From NCBI GenBank assembly GCA_001051155.2, contig JYIP02000001.1, positions 868,001 through 932,000 of the forward strand: 64,000 nucleotides of DNA, written 5' to 3'. The stretch's first letter is position 1. The number at the start of each line of letters is the position of its first letter. The translations under genes and the position numbers were made by a program. The notes beneath the pieces are model-generated. The model ran no database searches, was not told where the DNA came from, and saw only the letters and a program-made list of their open reading frames with translations. This stretch comes from Chrysoporthe austroafricana (taxonomy: Eukaryota > Ascomycota > Sordariomycetes > Diaporthales > Cryphonectriaceae). Below are positions 11,749 to 23,464 of the stretch, one piece after another.

Positions 11749-12567
11749 GGCTGTCCCCTATCCTACAAGTGCGTGACGAGTGTTTCCCACTATCTAGCTG
11801 ACCCCAAAGCCTCGGTCGGTATCGAGGGTGGACGAGACGGCAAGTCCGAGGCGGAGGACAGCTAGAAGGGAGACGGGGGCTAGCTAAGAGCAAGCCAGGA
11901 CCGCGGCTCATGCAGTGCGGTAGAGACAAAAGCTTCTCGAGAGAGACAAAAGTGGTATCGCTGCCACTGGCGTGAACGGCGTTGGTCGGATCGTATTGTG
12001 TTGGGATCAGGGTGTCCAGCCTAGCGTCAGGACCAGCGCCGCCGGGCTTCCACCATGCACCAACGTCACCTGAAAAGGACGGCTGCCGCTTAGGACAAGG
12101 CCGTCAGCACCGGATCCCACAGCAGGAGGGATGGTATTGGACTGTCGAGGCCGGTCGCACGAGGTGCGAAGTGAGGGGTGGCTTAGGTCTGCACTCGTCC
12201 TGCACGGTACTTGCGGAGGGCTCTTGCGGACATGTTATTGCCGGTCGGGATGAAAATCTTGATATGTCCTGAGGCCAGACGCGACTTGGTGTGTCGATGT
12301 GCCGACGGGTCACGGTGGTCGTTGTTGGTGGCCGAGGGACTGGGCGCCATGCGCAGGCAAGGGCAGGCGAGGGCGGTCGGATGAGCACCGGGCTGTTGTG
12401 GTCGACGAGCACGGGGTGCGGATACTGGCGTAGGTTTAAGTGTGGTGGGTGGGAAGGCGTTCGTTTTGTGCGTGTGTGTGCGTGAGAGGGAGGGAGAGAG
12501 GGTAGAGGAAAAGAGACCCAGAGCTGTGCTCGCCCCAGGGTTCCCAGCTGGGAGTCACAGGCCTGCG

Positions 12568-12610
12568 AGGTGGGCAGGTGGGCAGGTGGGCAGGTGGGCA
12601 GGCGGGCAGG
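12568..12610. repeat. GGTGGGCA minisatellite
   Basis: About five tandem copies of an 8-base unit (GGTGGGCA, with one GGCGGGCA variant). The G-rich strand could form quadruplex-like structure. Frames crossing it are artefacts. Confidence 0.85.
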
Positions 12611-12992
12611 GAGCAGTATTGGTGTGCAGGTACGACGCCAGGCAGGGCAGCTTAGCAGGGAAGAGGCAACAAAGAGCCGCAACGACAAAAGGGCCACAGG
12701 GCCAAGCCGGGATTACGATGCCGCTATCACACCGTAAACCGTGGTACTACGAAAACCACCATGGGTGGTAGCACGGTAGCCGGCTGCTGCTGGCACGCTG
12801 GGCAGGTAGCCTGCTGCTACTGTTGCTACTGGCCCTACTGGTCTGGGAGATGCGGCTGGCACTAGGACATACAGAAGTTCCCAAGACAAAACCTACTCTG
12901 TGTTGAGGGTTTCCCTGCCACTGCCTGCCTGCTCTGGCGTCTGACGGCTGTTTGATATGTGACGTGTGATGATGTGCCGCTGGCTGGAACAC

Positions 12993-13050
12993 CCTGGGGC
13001 CTGGGGCCTGGGGCCTGGGGCCTGGGGCCTGGGGCCTGGGGGTCTGGGGC
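12993..13050. repeat. CTGGGGC heptamer minisatellite
   Basis: About seven tandem copies of CTGGGGC followed by degenerate copies to about 13060. The 7-base unit opens all frames on both strands and produces spurious Pro/Gly-rich translations. Confidence 0.88.
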
Positions 13051-16000
13051 TCTCTGCAGGCGGTCCCGCGACTGGGGCTGGGCCTGTTCGACACCGACAG
13101 GCTGGGCGGCCTGGGGCCCGGGGGGGGTCCGGTACAGGGTCTCGTCTGCGCTGTGGGTGCTCCTGTGGGGGAGGGGAGCCAGCCACTCAGCGCTATCACC
13201 TCAGCGGCTGCATCTGAACGACAGGGACCGGCACGTCACGATGCATACTGAGCAGGGTGCGGATCCGCGTATGGACATACCGGGTAGTGCCTACCTGCTA
13301 CATAGTACTCCGCGCCAGCTGCTCGGGTTATCTCTGAGGGGGGCCTTGGCATGGTGACATCTCCTCGGAGCCCTGATAGCAGGACGAGCCACCGTCCTGA
13401 CCACTCGTCCTCCTCGCACCCAATCGGCACCTCTACGGTCCTGCACCACGACGCGTGTCTTCCTCCAGGAGGCCAGAGCCCCGTGCGTTTCGGACGTGCA
13501 TCTCTCCCTTCCAGACAAGACAGAAACAGGGACGGAGACCGTGGTGCAGGCCTGGGCATTTACCGTATCCGTACCCGTCGTCTCAGCTCGGTCGTCCTGG
13601 ATCTTGTTGGAGAAATCTGACCTGGCGCCACATCTCACAGGTCCCAGAGCCTCGGGTCTCGAAGCCCAGCCCGCCCTCAGAGTCACATCCGCCCACTCTC
13701 GGGGCTCCGCCGGCGAAATCGCTGGCCCGCTTCTCGTCAGCGCGGTTGGGGGCCCCACTGGACACGACAGGGCTCCGTCCCGAGCGCCTGGTCTGGTCGC
13801 ATACCGCGCTCTGAAGTCTGATATCGAGTCTCCCTCAGGCATCCAGAGAATGTCGGCACTCGACGCGGCAGTCTACGGGCGGCACGGTGCATGTCGTCCT
13901 GCCGACGCCGTCTGGGCCGACGGGATGCATTCCATCCAGGGCTCCCCACGGCAACGTCGACGGCAACTTCTAAGACATGAGGACAAAGAGCCGGTCTGAT
14001 TCGGTGTTTACTGCTGGTGTTGGAAGCCCGACCAAGTCCTTGTCGATGGCCTTGGCCACCTCTCCTAGCGCTTGGCTTGCCTCGTCCTGGGCAGCCTCGG
14101 CCTCGAAGGCAAATGCAAGATCTGCAGCCGGGCGACAATTTTCGAGTTTGGGCATGAACGACGCCAAGGCCCGGACCCTTTAGGAACTCAACCTTAAAAG
14201 CACCGAGTGCGCGATCGGTGGGGCACGGCTCGGCTCGCCGTACGGGCGAAATAATTTACACACATCCTGGCATGCAAAGCCCGAGCGCAATGCTCATCCA
14301 AACGCCAACACGACAGATCCACGGGCATCTGGACAGCAGCTGTTTCGCCCCTCGAACCAGACATGGCACCATACGAAACTGCTCTCGGAATTACTAGAGC
14401 CCGGAGGCATATCTGTACAGTCAAGCGCGGCCGCCTCATCCGTGTGGGTGCCGAACGCGCTTGTGTCTCTGACCCTGAAGTCGGAGATGAACGTCAGCGT
14501 TGCGAGGTCTGAGAGCTATACCCGGACGAATAGGACTCCATCCGCGTCGTCATCAGGCGGTGACTGAGCTGTCCCCCCAAAATCTCTACAGGACTCCCGA
14601 TGGATCGCACGTAGTTGCTGGGTTTCATGCCTCCACTCGTCAATCTCAGAGAACGTCCCGCGCAACGTATCCGGGGAATGGCCACCGATCGACAACCCTG
14701 GCTGCGCTCATCCTAGCCACAAGCGGACACTGGCACAGCTTGCAGAATCTGTTGAGCTCACAATCATGATATCACTTATGACTTGATCAAGAAGTGTGTG
14801 GGGAATTTGCGAGCGACGAGGCCAAAATCCCAGAAGGCGGCAGAATTTGATTGAACGGGTTAACGGCGCCCTAGGAACTCAACAACACCAGCGCACTAGT
14901 GTGGGCTGGGCTGGCTGTATGACTATCCGTTCAGACTCGAGAGCATAGCAACTCGCCCACGACGGCAACTCATATCGCCACAAGCCTGATATTGCGCATG
15001 ATCGCACTATGCCGGTCCATGCAGCGTCCTTTTCTGGATATCGAATGCGCCCGGCCGGAGATCGTGCGACCCGTTAAAAGCAGTGATTGGCCTGCTGTGC
15101 CTAGTTTAGCTCTGCAGCACGTCTGTCCTCCATTCAACGGACTATGGGCCGTCAGGAGAGCAACATGGACGATCCGCCACCCTCCCCCGTGCACCCTCGT
15201 GCGATCCTACTCTCCGAGAAAGGTTGTGTTGACGGCTGCGCCTGGCCAACCGTCTCAAAAACGTGGCTGCCACACGAAACCTGCATCCCGCATGTCCGGC
15301 TTGGAACCCACATGACAGACGGGGGGCAGGAGCGAAGTGCGCCGATGGTGATTGGCTTTGAAAAAGCCGTAGAAGGCCTTGCGAGGACTGCACCTCGCAC
15401 CTCTAACGTGCTGTCAGGAGACGATGGAGCTCGTCAGAGTACGGAATCATATTCGCCGCATGCGGCTCTACTCGGTGAGACACGGGGTGAGATACAAGTA
15501 CTGCGGCACGTGTGTGGCTACAGTTCATACTCTGAGACTGTCTCGGGAGCGCGATTAACTAAAGTTCTATTCTTGTCTCTAGATCTTCACGAAGTCCTTC
15601 GAATTCCTTCGTTGAACCCGCATAGTGCAGCTGAGTACGGCTAGTTGCCCAACGCCCAAGGCCTGGTCCTTTTCATGGAGGTGTCCTTGCTGGGAACTTC
15701 TCTGCTCGCCATGTGCCGTTTCGGTCCGTTCTAGACACCAGCACGTCGGGGACCTGACAGCTCGGGGATCAAGATCTGTCTCCTGCCCAGCCACCTAGGG
15801 GCATGCGAACCGCATGCATCCGTTCCCCTGACTGAAGGCGCTGGCCACGAGCTGCCTGCTTGGTTGCATCGCTCCGCGAGCACATCGCCTGGGCCGCCAC
15901 GGGAGCTGGGACCTTCCCAAAGCGCAGTGGATCGTATCGTCAGCCGCCTATCATCGCTGGCCCGTTGAGACGGGATGATTAGTCGCCACAGTCCAGGTAC

Positions 16001-19000
16001 GGCTCCTGCGTGGCACCATATTACGTCTTTTTGAGGTCACTCGGCGGGCGCGTCTATGAGGGGAGGCCCGCGAGCTGGCGATCAAGATCTGTGGTCTTTC
16101 TGTCGAAAACTTAGCTGTGTCTTGTCTCTGTAGAAAATCTGATCCTTGTACTCGCCGCAAAGAAGCTGGTCGCCTTGAGGACGCCGACGGTGTGGCCGAC
16201 GCTGCCTCTCTGCGCGGGCTGGTGATCACCGGTCGCCGAATACTCGCCTGGAATAGGAACAGAGCGGTCTATACGCGGGAGGCAACTCATCGAGTAGACT
16301 TCCATCTCCGGAAGCGAAGACGGGAGAGTGACGCCAGACGCGATCTCGATGTGTCTCGAGCAACGCCGTAGGGGAAGGGACGAGCAGCAGAGGTCTGAAG
16401 TTAGGTACAATGAGACAATAGAACATGTGTAGCTGAGTGGCCCCAAAAGATACTCGTTTGGGTGACTCCAAGGTTGACTCTGGGGTTGCTGATGAGCGTC
16501 AAGATCTGTAGAAACATGTCGCGCAATTCGGTGGGCTATGTGTATGCCTATCTCAGTGGTGGAAACTTTCCGGGAGAGGGCATATCATGGCGAGACTTTC
16601 TGGTGACGGGCGAACGTGTCGTGGGTGAACCGGAGACGAAGTCGTTGCTGGCTCCCCGTCGTTGAGCTTCTGCTGCCGGACCGCGCACCAGGCTGGAGAG
16701 CGGACGTTGCCTACATGTGCGTGGAAATCACAAGAGAGAAGCTTGCACGCCTTGAGGAACGCGAGAGTCGCCTGCGGGTACTTTCGAAGTCGCCATGAGG
16801 ACTCTCCGAACACTTGTCCTGAGGCTTCGGTCAGGACCAGCACATCCCCCACCCTCTGCGCAATGTGCCTCTCCTGTCGTCGCCTTATCTCTCTATAGCT
16901 TGTAGACCTTGTGTAGAGACGATAGATGACGGGTGTCTGACTAACTACTGGACATGAGTATAGATCATACTATTTAGCTACTTTCTTCGGTAACATTATC
17001 AACCTATTGTGATATAAAAGTAGGCACCCGGACGCTGGGGCTCTCGAATGCGCGAAGTCTTATTGATGTGTCTGTATTGCCTATGCTCAGGCCTGCCTCC
17101 TACACGCGAATCAGACATGGTCTTCAACCTATAGGTTACTCCGTAGAGTTGATGAGCTTCTCAGGGTGTTCCGTCTCCTTTACGGTCAGAAGCCTTGTCT
17201 CCAGTGCCCACTGCGTTCCAGCCTTTCCTACCCACCTCCTTCCACGTCTTCTCAGAGCTCTCGAGGCTGTGAAAGCGCATGTGTCTACGCTGAGCTGTGG
17301 CTTCCTGCGCCTCGGAATCTGCCGTGCAGGAACCGAACATGCCCATCCCGGGTCTTCGACATGACCCGAAAAGGACTGGGTGTTGTGCGCTCACGAGAAG
17401 GGTATGTATGGGAATATCCGGCTCACGATCACGACACCAGCCGAGGCCATCCTCCTCAGCCTCACTCTCAGGGCGTGCTTCCCCGGCTAAGCAGATGGCA
17501 CCTGGCCGAAGCTGGCTCCGGATCGCCTCCGGGTCGAGGAGCAATGCCGCAACTGACGTTCACACAACTCAACGTCCAGGTCAGTGGCTAGACTAGCAGT
17601 ACCAGGCTGCCGGGGAGGTGCCGCGGGTTCTATCAGAAAATAGCACACGGCGTCGAGCACGGCGGCATTAGAACGAGTGCGCTCAAGCTGCATAGCCTGG
17701 GGGGTCCTAGGTGCCTATGTAGGAGCTGTCCGCCTGGGGCGAGAGGCACAACCGCGCTGCGGCCAAGATAAGTCTTGATCGGGGCCAGTCTTGAATGAAA
17801 AGTCTCAGAAGTGGGATGTATGGATGTGGGATAGAGAGGGGGGAAAGCGTGGATGAGACGAGGGAGCCGGCGGCAGGCCGGCGGAGCACATCTCTTGGTA
17901 TATATGGGTATCAAGATCCGGCGCTCTCAGTCTGGTGTGTGATTCCCATCGTCCCTCAAAGACGGAAGGGTAGCCTTGATGAAATTGGACTCAAGTGGCT
18001 CCTCGTTTTCCTCTGTGCCCTGCTTGGGGCACGCGTCTAGTTGTTCCACCCCCTTGGGCGTCTGTCTGGTCCGCCATGGCTTTAGTATAATATGTCCTCT
18101 CTCACTTTTGTGATAGATATATAGGTCTCGAAGGGCTCCATGGACGATCAGCAGTGTGAGATAGAGGTTGGGACGCGTCCTCGATGAGGCAGTCTCCATA
18201 ACCCGCCTCTGGTCTTGTCATCTGCGCCGGCTCCCGGGTACCATCAGACGGAGACTGCCTGCAGGCTGGCCATGACTTGTTCTGCCTGAACTCGACAAAG
18301 AAGTGAGCATGGAAATGGAGAGGGACTAACCTGCAGAGCACGGCCTAGATGCTCGCATGCGAGCCTCGCACGGCGACGGCTGCGCTCCACTTCGGTCCAT
18401 AAACCACGATGGTGGATCTCGGTCCCGTTCCCTCTTCCCGGCCCGTACCAGGTAAGAAGCAGGATAGGGACACGTAGTGATGTCTGGGCAAGACCGCGCT
18501 TCGAACCTGTTGTTCAGATACGAAGCCGACAGCCACCAGGGGTGCGTGCAGGACAATGCCCTCGTCTCGACCAGCCCTGGCAACACTTGTCTCCGCAGGC
18601 TGGCTCTCATCTCGAGCATCGACCTGGCCCCTTAGACCTCGGTTCCGTGCTCGCCACCGCCAAACTCGCCCCACGAACAACTCCGAATGCCACGAGTTAG
18701 TTCCGGCACGACGATGTGCACAGCTTCACGGACCGCCAGGGAGGGCAGCGTTGTCAGGGCTGTCCAATCGCCATAGCCGTCTGCTGTACCTGGAGCGCCT
18801 GCTAGATAGAGGACTAATGCTAAGTAGTCGTGTGACTTCAAGCAGATCCACCTGCTCACAGATCTGCGCTCCACAAAGCTTTGGCATCTTATCTAACGAG
18901 AGATATGACCCAGCAGGGCCGGAATAGTCTCACTGATGATATGCGTGAGTGGAAAGTCGCGCGTGCCTCAGATGACCCATAACTCCGGATTACTTGATTG

Positions 19001-19367
19001 CCCAGCTTCGTTCAGTCTTTTGAGAGGCGGCAGAGAGGAGTTGAAGAGGTAGTGGAAGGGTAGGGGTCGGATTGGAAGTGCCCCGGTGGCATGTACGTCC
19101 GCACGGTCCCACGGTCCGTACATACTATGCGGCGTGGTGTCGGGACCGGCCCGCCGTAGTTCCGCGTACCACCGCCCGCCCGCTGTGGATCGCTCCGGCT
19201 CCGCGCGGCAGATAATTACTTCTGACTTTGGATTTTCGAAAGCTCGCCGAACCCAAACCCACCCGAACAGACCTCGACCTCGACACCAAGCTCCCCCCTC
19301 CAGCACCGCGAGCGAGGACCATCTACTGCATACTCTGCAGCTGGTCTCATGCCACGGACCGCTCGAC

Positions 19368-20841
19368 ATGGCATCAGGCTGGTTCGGCGGCCCGTCGATC
19401 GAGCTCATCAAGGCGCGGTCGCTGCTAGTCAAGGTCCTGCCCACCCCGGCGACGCTGTCGGAGCGGCGCGCCGTGCTGCACGCCCTGCAGCGCCATGGCC
19501 CGATCGAGGTCTTCAAGAGGCTCACTGTAAGTTAACGTCTCTCCCCGTCGCATGGCCGTCCTCACGCGGGCTGACGCCGCGGCCGCGCTACAGGAACCGA
19601 ATACCTTCGTCTGCGCCCCCACCAGGGTGGATGTGGCCAACGAGCTCGTCAAGATCAGTCCCCTCCGGTTCAGGTTCGTCTCCGAGCCCCTCCAGTCCAT
19701 CCGGGCCAGGTCTGCTCCCGGCTCCCGCCCCGTCGACGTCGCGGCGCCTATCGAGATACACGAGTCCAAGCGCGACCACGGCCACGACCACGATCCCGCG
19801 TACACTCCCTCGCCGGACTCGATGCAGTCCGACCCGATCAGGGACTTCACCATGCACATCAACCCCAGCCAGAGCTACTACGAGCACAGGACGGCCATAC
19901 GGCTGAACCCGATCCACGGCCGCTGGCCCAAGACCCTCGAGGAGGACCAGGACTTTGTCTACTCCGCACTGAAGAACACGGTCCCGAGCAACGTGGCCCA
20001 GAACGGCCTGTGCGACTGGAAGACGGGGGGCCAGCTGTCGGAGGACGCAAAGCTCATGCGGACGTCCCAGACGGCGGGGAAGCTCTGGCACATCATGGAG
20101 CGCCAGGCGCGGAGGCAGAACCGCACGAGCCAGGACGAGGCCGAGAACGAGCTCGTGGTCTGGACGAGCCTGGACCAGGCCAAGATGCGCCGAGACGAGG
20201 AGTGGAACCGAGCCCTCCAGGCCATGAATGATGGCGCCGGCCCTCGCACCGAGTGCAAGCTTCCAGACAGCGGCGGATCGCCAGAATCGACGCCCGACGC
20301 TCGGCAGCCCGCTACAGAGGCTACGCCCAGTACGACGGCCCCGCCCGTACGTACCGAGGAGCTGCACGGCGCAGCGCCAGGTTCTGGGTCAGACACTGTC
20401 GCGGAGAAACCCCGTGTGCAGCGCAGTCAAGCGCGGACCGCTCTGGCGGATACCGAGCGTCGCTCCAAGATGAAGGCTTCGCCTACAAATCACAGAGAGA
20501 AACAGAAGAATACTACTAAGCCGGACACCGCCGAAACACAGCACACGGTGGGAGGCGCGGGTTGGGGCTGCCGCACGCGCAAGTCTATAGACCCGTCGGC
20601 CCTGCGCCTGCATTATTGGGCACGGGAAAGCATACCTGTCGGGGGCCCCGTGAAATGGAGGTCTATTCCTCTCAGCCCCGACGGAGTCGAGGACAAGCCC
20701 TTCAGTCTAGAAACCTTCAGTCCCGTCAGGGGGACACCGGGCGGTGACTCACCCCAGCCTACAGCGCTGGAGTGGAGGAACCTCCCGGTCGAGCAAAAGG
20801 AAGAATCACCGGACCCGCCGCCTGCTGATGGCGAGAGATGA
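19368..20841 (+). CDS. Hypothetical conserved-type protein, two exons
   Basis: Exon 1 (19368-19526) and exon 2 (19594-20841) join in phase 0 through a 67-nt intron (GTAAGT...CTACAG) to give 468 residues. The first ~90 residues look like a small ordered domain: a helix with SERRAVLHALQRHGPIEVF, then a strand-rich part. An alpha/beta RNA-recognition-like fold is conceivable but unproven. A middle segment (about 150-280) is ordered and charged, with many Trp and Arg residues. The C-terminal ~190 residues are Ser/Thr/Pro rich and likely disordered. I do not recognise the family. The ATG at 19368 is chosen because the frame upstream lacks conserved character and because the short N-terminal domain begins directly after it. 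Confidence 0.65.
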
Positions 20842-21823
20842 GGCCGTCTCAGGATGCAATACAGACAATTGAGACAGTAGCTCAACTGCGGCGGGTGATC
20901 TCAGATCAATCAGCCGGCGGTCTAGGCACGCTGCCCGGGCGCAGACAGGCCGTCTCAGACCAAGTCTCAACCGGCTAAAGGCAGCGGGAGATACGACAAC
21001 AGCCGATGCATAACGGAGCTGCCCTGCTGTTTCGGACAGCTAGGCAGGACCAGGTCAGACCACCTCGAGACCACTTTTTAGACATCCATTGCTCGCAGAC
21101 GACCTGCAGCCAAGGTGGTCCCAGCACCTGGCCGGCTGGAGGTCGAGGCCGCCTCTTGGTGGAGCACCTGTCGGGCGCCCGTCTGATCATGACCTACCTA
21201 GACCCTCGCCACGCACGCGTGCTCTGGCCGAGGATGCAGAGGAACAGCCCAGCGCAGCCTGAAAGGGACTTGATTGTCAGTGCCGTGCCGTCATCCTGAG
21301 GACCTGAAAACAAGGCACGCTCGCTTCAGCGGGCGCCGGGGCCAACCAGAAGTTAAACCTTGGACGCCCGTGCCAAGGCACTACGTCACCCGCGCGACGC
21401 CAATCGCCAGGGTCCAAAAACAGGGTGCGTGTCAGACAATCCAATTTGTGACGAGCCTAGACTGCAACACACCGTCGTCACGACGACCCAAGCCACCGAG
21501 CCCAGGCTGCTGCCACGCAATTTGAGCGTGTGTGTGACCCCGAGCAAGACTGCAATAACGCTTCGGACGGACGGGCCTATGACGTCTGGACATGTTGCGA
21601 CGAGGGCCCCCGGCCCCCCCTGGCGGCCTCGTCGTCTGATTGCCTGGTTTTCAGAAACGGGCTCCCGATATATCAGGACGGATCTTCCCCAGGTGCCCAG
21701 GCCTTTGGGATGAACCGCATCTGTGCATCCATAATCCATAATACATCGACACGTTCGACAGCATCCCGGCCCACAGCTCATATCCAGCTCGCGTCTCCAG
21801 CAGCCCAGACCATCCCGGCAGAC
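20842..21823. other. Intergenic region
   Basis: This separates two plus-strand genes. No supported feature was found; small frames here have no splice or domain logic. It probably contains the 3' UTR of the upstream gene and the promoter of the SUR7/PalI gene. Confidence 0.5.
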
Positions 21824-22601
21824 ATGGCAACTACGGGGTTCTTTCACCACATCGGCACGTTTCTGTTGCTGGCCGCAACGGTGCTGCTCATCATCACGAC
21901 CATCTCGGCACCCGTTGTGAACGACATCGGCCTTCTGAAGGTCACGCTCAGCAATGCCACGAACAGTCACTACTCGGAAGTGTCCTTCGGGACGTTCGGC
22001 TACTGCGTCCTCAACACGGCGTGAGTACTGTCACCCCTGCGGAGAGTAGTTCCCCAAGCAGTCAATGTCGCTAACAGACACCAGGGATGACGGCCGTGAC
22101 TACTGCATCAAGCACCATGTGGGCTACGACGCCGCCGATGTCATGACCAACATCGAGCAGACATCCTTCTCCAACGCCTCGCGGGACACTGCCAACGCCC
22201 TCACGCGCGTGATGATCCTGCACCCGATCGCAACGGGCATCTCCTTCATCGGCTTCCTCCTCGCCCTGGGCGCGGGCGTCTTCGGCTCCTTGCTCGCGGC
22301 CCTCGTGGCCCTGCTCGCCTTCATCGTGACCATCGTCGCGATGGTGATCGACTTCGTCCTGTTCGGCATCATCAAGGACCACGTCAACAGCAGCAGCGAT
22401 GACACGTCGGGCTCGCACGCCAGCTTCAGCGTCGGCATCTGGACCATCCTCGTCGCGGCCATCTGCCTGCTGATCGGCGCCGTCATCGTCTTCTTCACGT
22501 GCTGCTCCGCGCGCCTGCACAGGAGGAGGGCGAGGAACAGTGCTGCGGTCAAGAACGACTACGGCACCCCCGCCGCTTCCAGGCGCCGCCGGTGGTTCTA
22601 A
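21824..22601 (+). CDS. SUR7/PalI (Rim9-like) family membrane protein
   Basis: Exons 21824-22020 and 22085-22601 give 237 residues; the 64-nt intron has GTGAGT and a CTAAC branch point, and only the second possible acceptor (CAG at 22082-22084) keeps the frame. The first membrane span (about 7-28) is followed by an extracellular part with a GTFGYC motif and Asn-linked glycosylation sites, then three more spans and a short basic tail ending in RRRRWF. This is the four-span layout of the SUR7/PalI family, which covers eisosome proteins and the PalI/Rim9 component of the alkaline-pH signalling complex at the plasma membrane. The short tail fits Rim9-like members rather than the long-tailed PalI of Aspergillus. 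Family is confident; pH signalling is inference. Confidence 0.85.
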
Positions 22602-23464
22602 GTGGCGACTGAAGTAACAGCGTGAGGAAGTGGGGCGAAGCGCAAGAAGGGGAGGCGCTGTGCCAGAACATGGAGAGTGCCCGGTGGAAATTTCCATTTG
22701 GTAGAAGTGATGATGAGACGATGAGATGGGGGGTGTTTAGGCTGGCGTTATGGAGCCGCTGGACGCTCAACTGGTATATACCCATATACCTCTACTGTGT
22801 TTTATTATTACGATACCTCCTCAGCATGTCAGTGCTTTCACAACAGACAATTATATACCATAATACTTCATGGCCATTTTAAAGAAGCGGATGTGAATTT
22901 ACTGTTCGATACCTGAATCAAATCCGCAGGCAGGTCGGCGCTGAGACGACTGCGCCTAGAGCAGCGTAGCCACTTTCACTCCACCGCAACTGCTCTGATC
23001 TGGTTGTACGCAGTAAGATCAACGTAGATGTATGTGTAAGAGGGTGTGAGAAAGTAGCGGCGCGCGAGACGCCTTAGAGAGGTTATCGCAGCGACCAGCA
23101 GAGATTTCCATCATTTCCCAGCCTTTGTAGGGTGGGGCCATCGGAGGTGTGGTCACACGGCGCCGGCATCTCGGCATCCACGTCAGAAGACGACGCATCT
23201 CCTCCGGCTCGCCTCCTCGACCGGGCAACGATTTCCTGATTTCTCAACATCAACATCAACCCCCTCTGCGCCCTGCTTTGTACATAGCTCACAGCGCGGC
23301 CATGACCTCTGCGGCTTCTCTCCTTCCTTCCTAGCGACTCGACTGCATGGCATAGACCGACCGTTCAGCATTCAGCAAGCAAGCACTGTTTAACTTCACT
23401 CGATACCCTCCCTAAAGTCCTTTGCGCCTGCGCTGTTTTCTTCCGTCGCCGACGAGCCTTCAAG
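22602..23464. other. Intergenic region upstream of molybdate transporter
   Basis: The part near 22740-22900 is AT-rich and fits a 3' UTR. The part 23200-23460 is C/T-rich and fits a promoter and leader. No gene is supported. Confidence 0.5.

Larger units (their letters stand above)
11749..19367. other. 7.6 kb gene-poor block with coding-like fragments
   Basis: No intact gene is supported. The left part (12.4-13.2 kb) is low complexity with two minisatellites. From 13.2 to 18.9 kb there are isolated minus-strand stretches that read like protein but are broken by stops or frame changes: 13842-13291 (183 codons), 14167-13970, 14711-14397 (open except for one TAG) and 18680-18345. The sequence GATCAAGATCTGT occurs at 15767 and 16080, with a related copy at 16498. 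No terminal inverted repeats, long terminal repeats or transposase/reverse transcriptase motifs were found. The GC level is not depressed, so strong repeat-induced point mutation is not evident. It may be a graveyard of old genes or elements. Confidence 0.4.

Noticed and set aside
12568..13050. CRISPR array
   Set aside because: The repeats are 7-8-base tandem units without spacers, in a eukaryotic genome.
12104..13357. Several 100-200-codon frames on both strands
   Set aside because: They run through the 7- and 8-base minisatellites, which are open in all frames.
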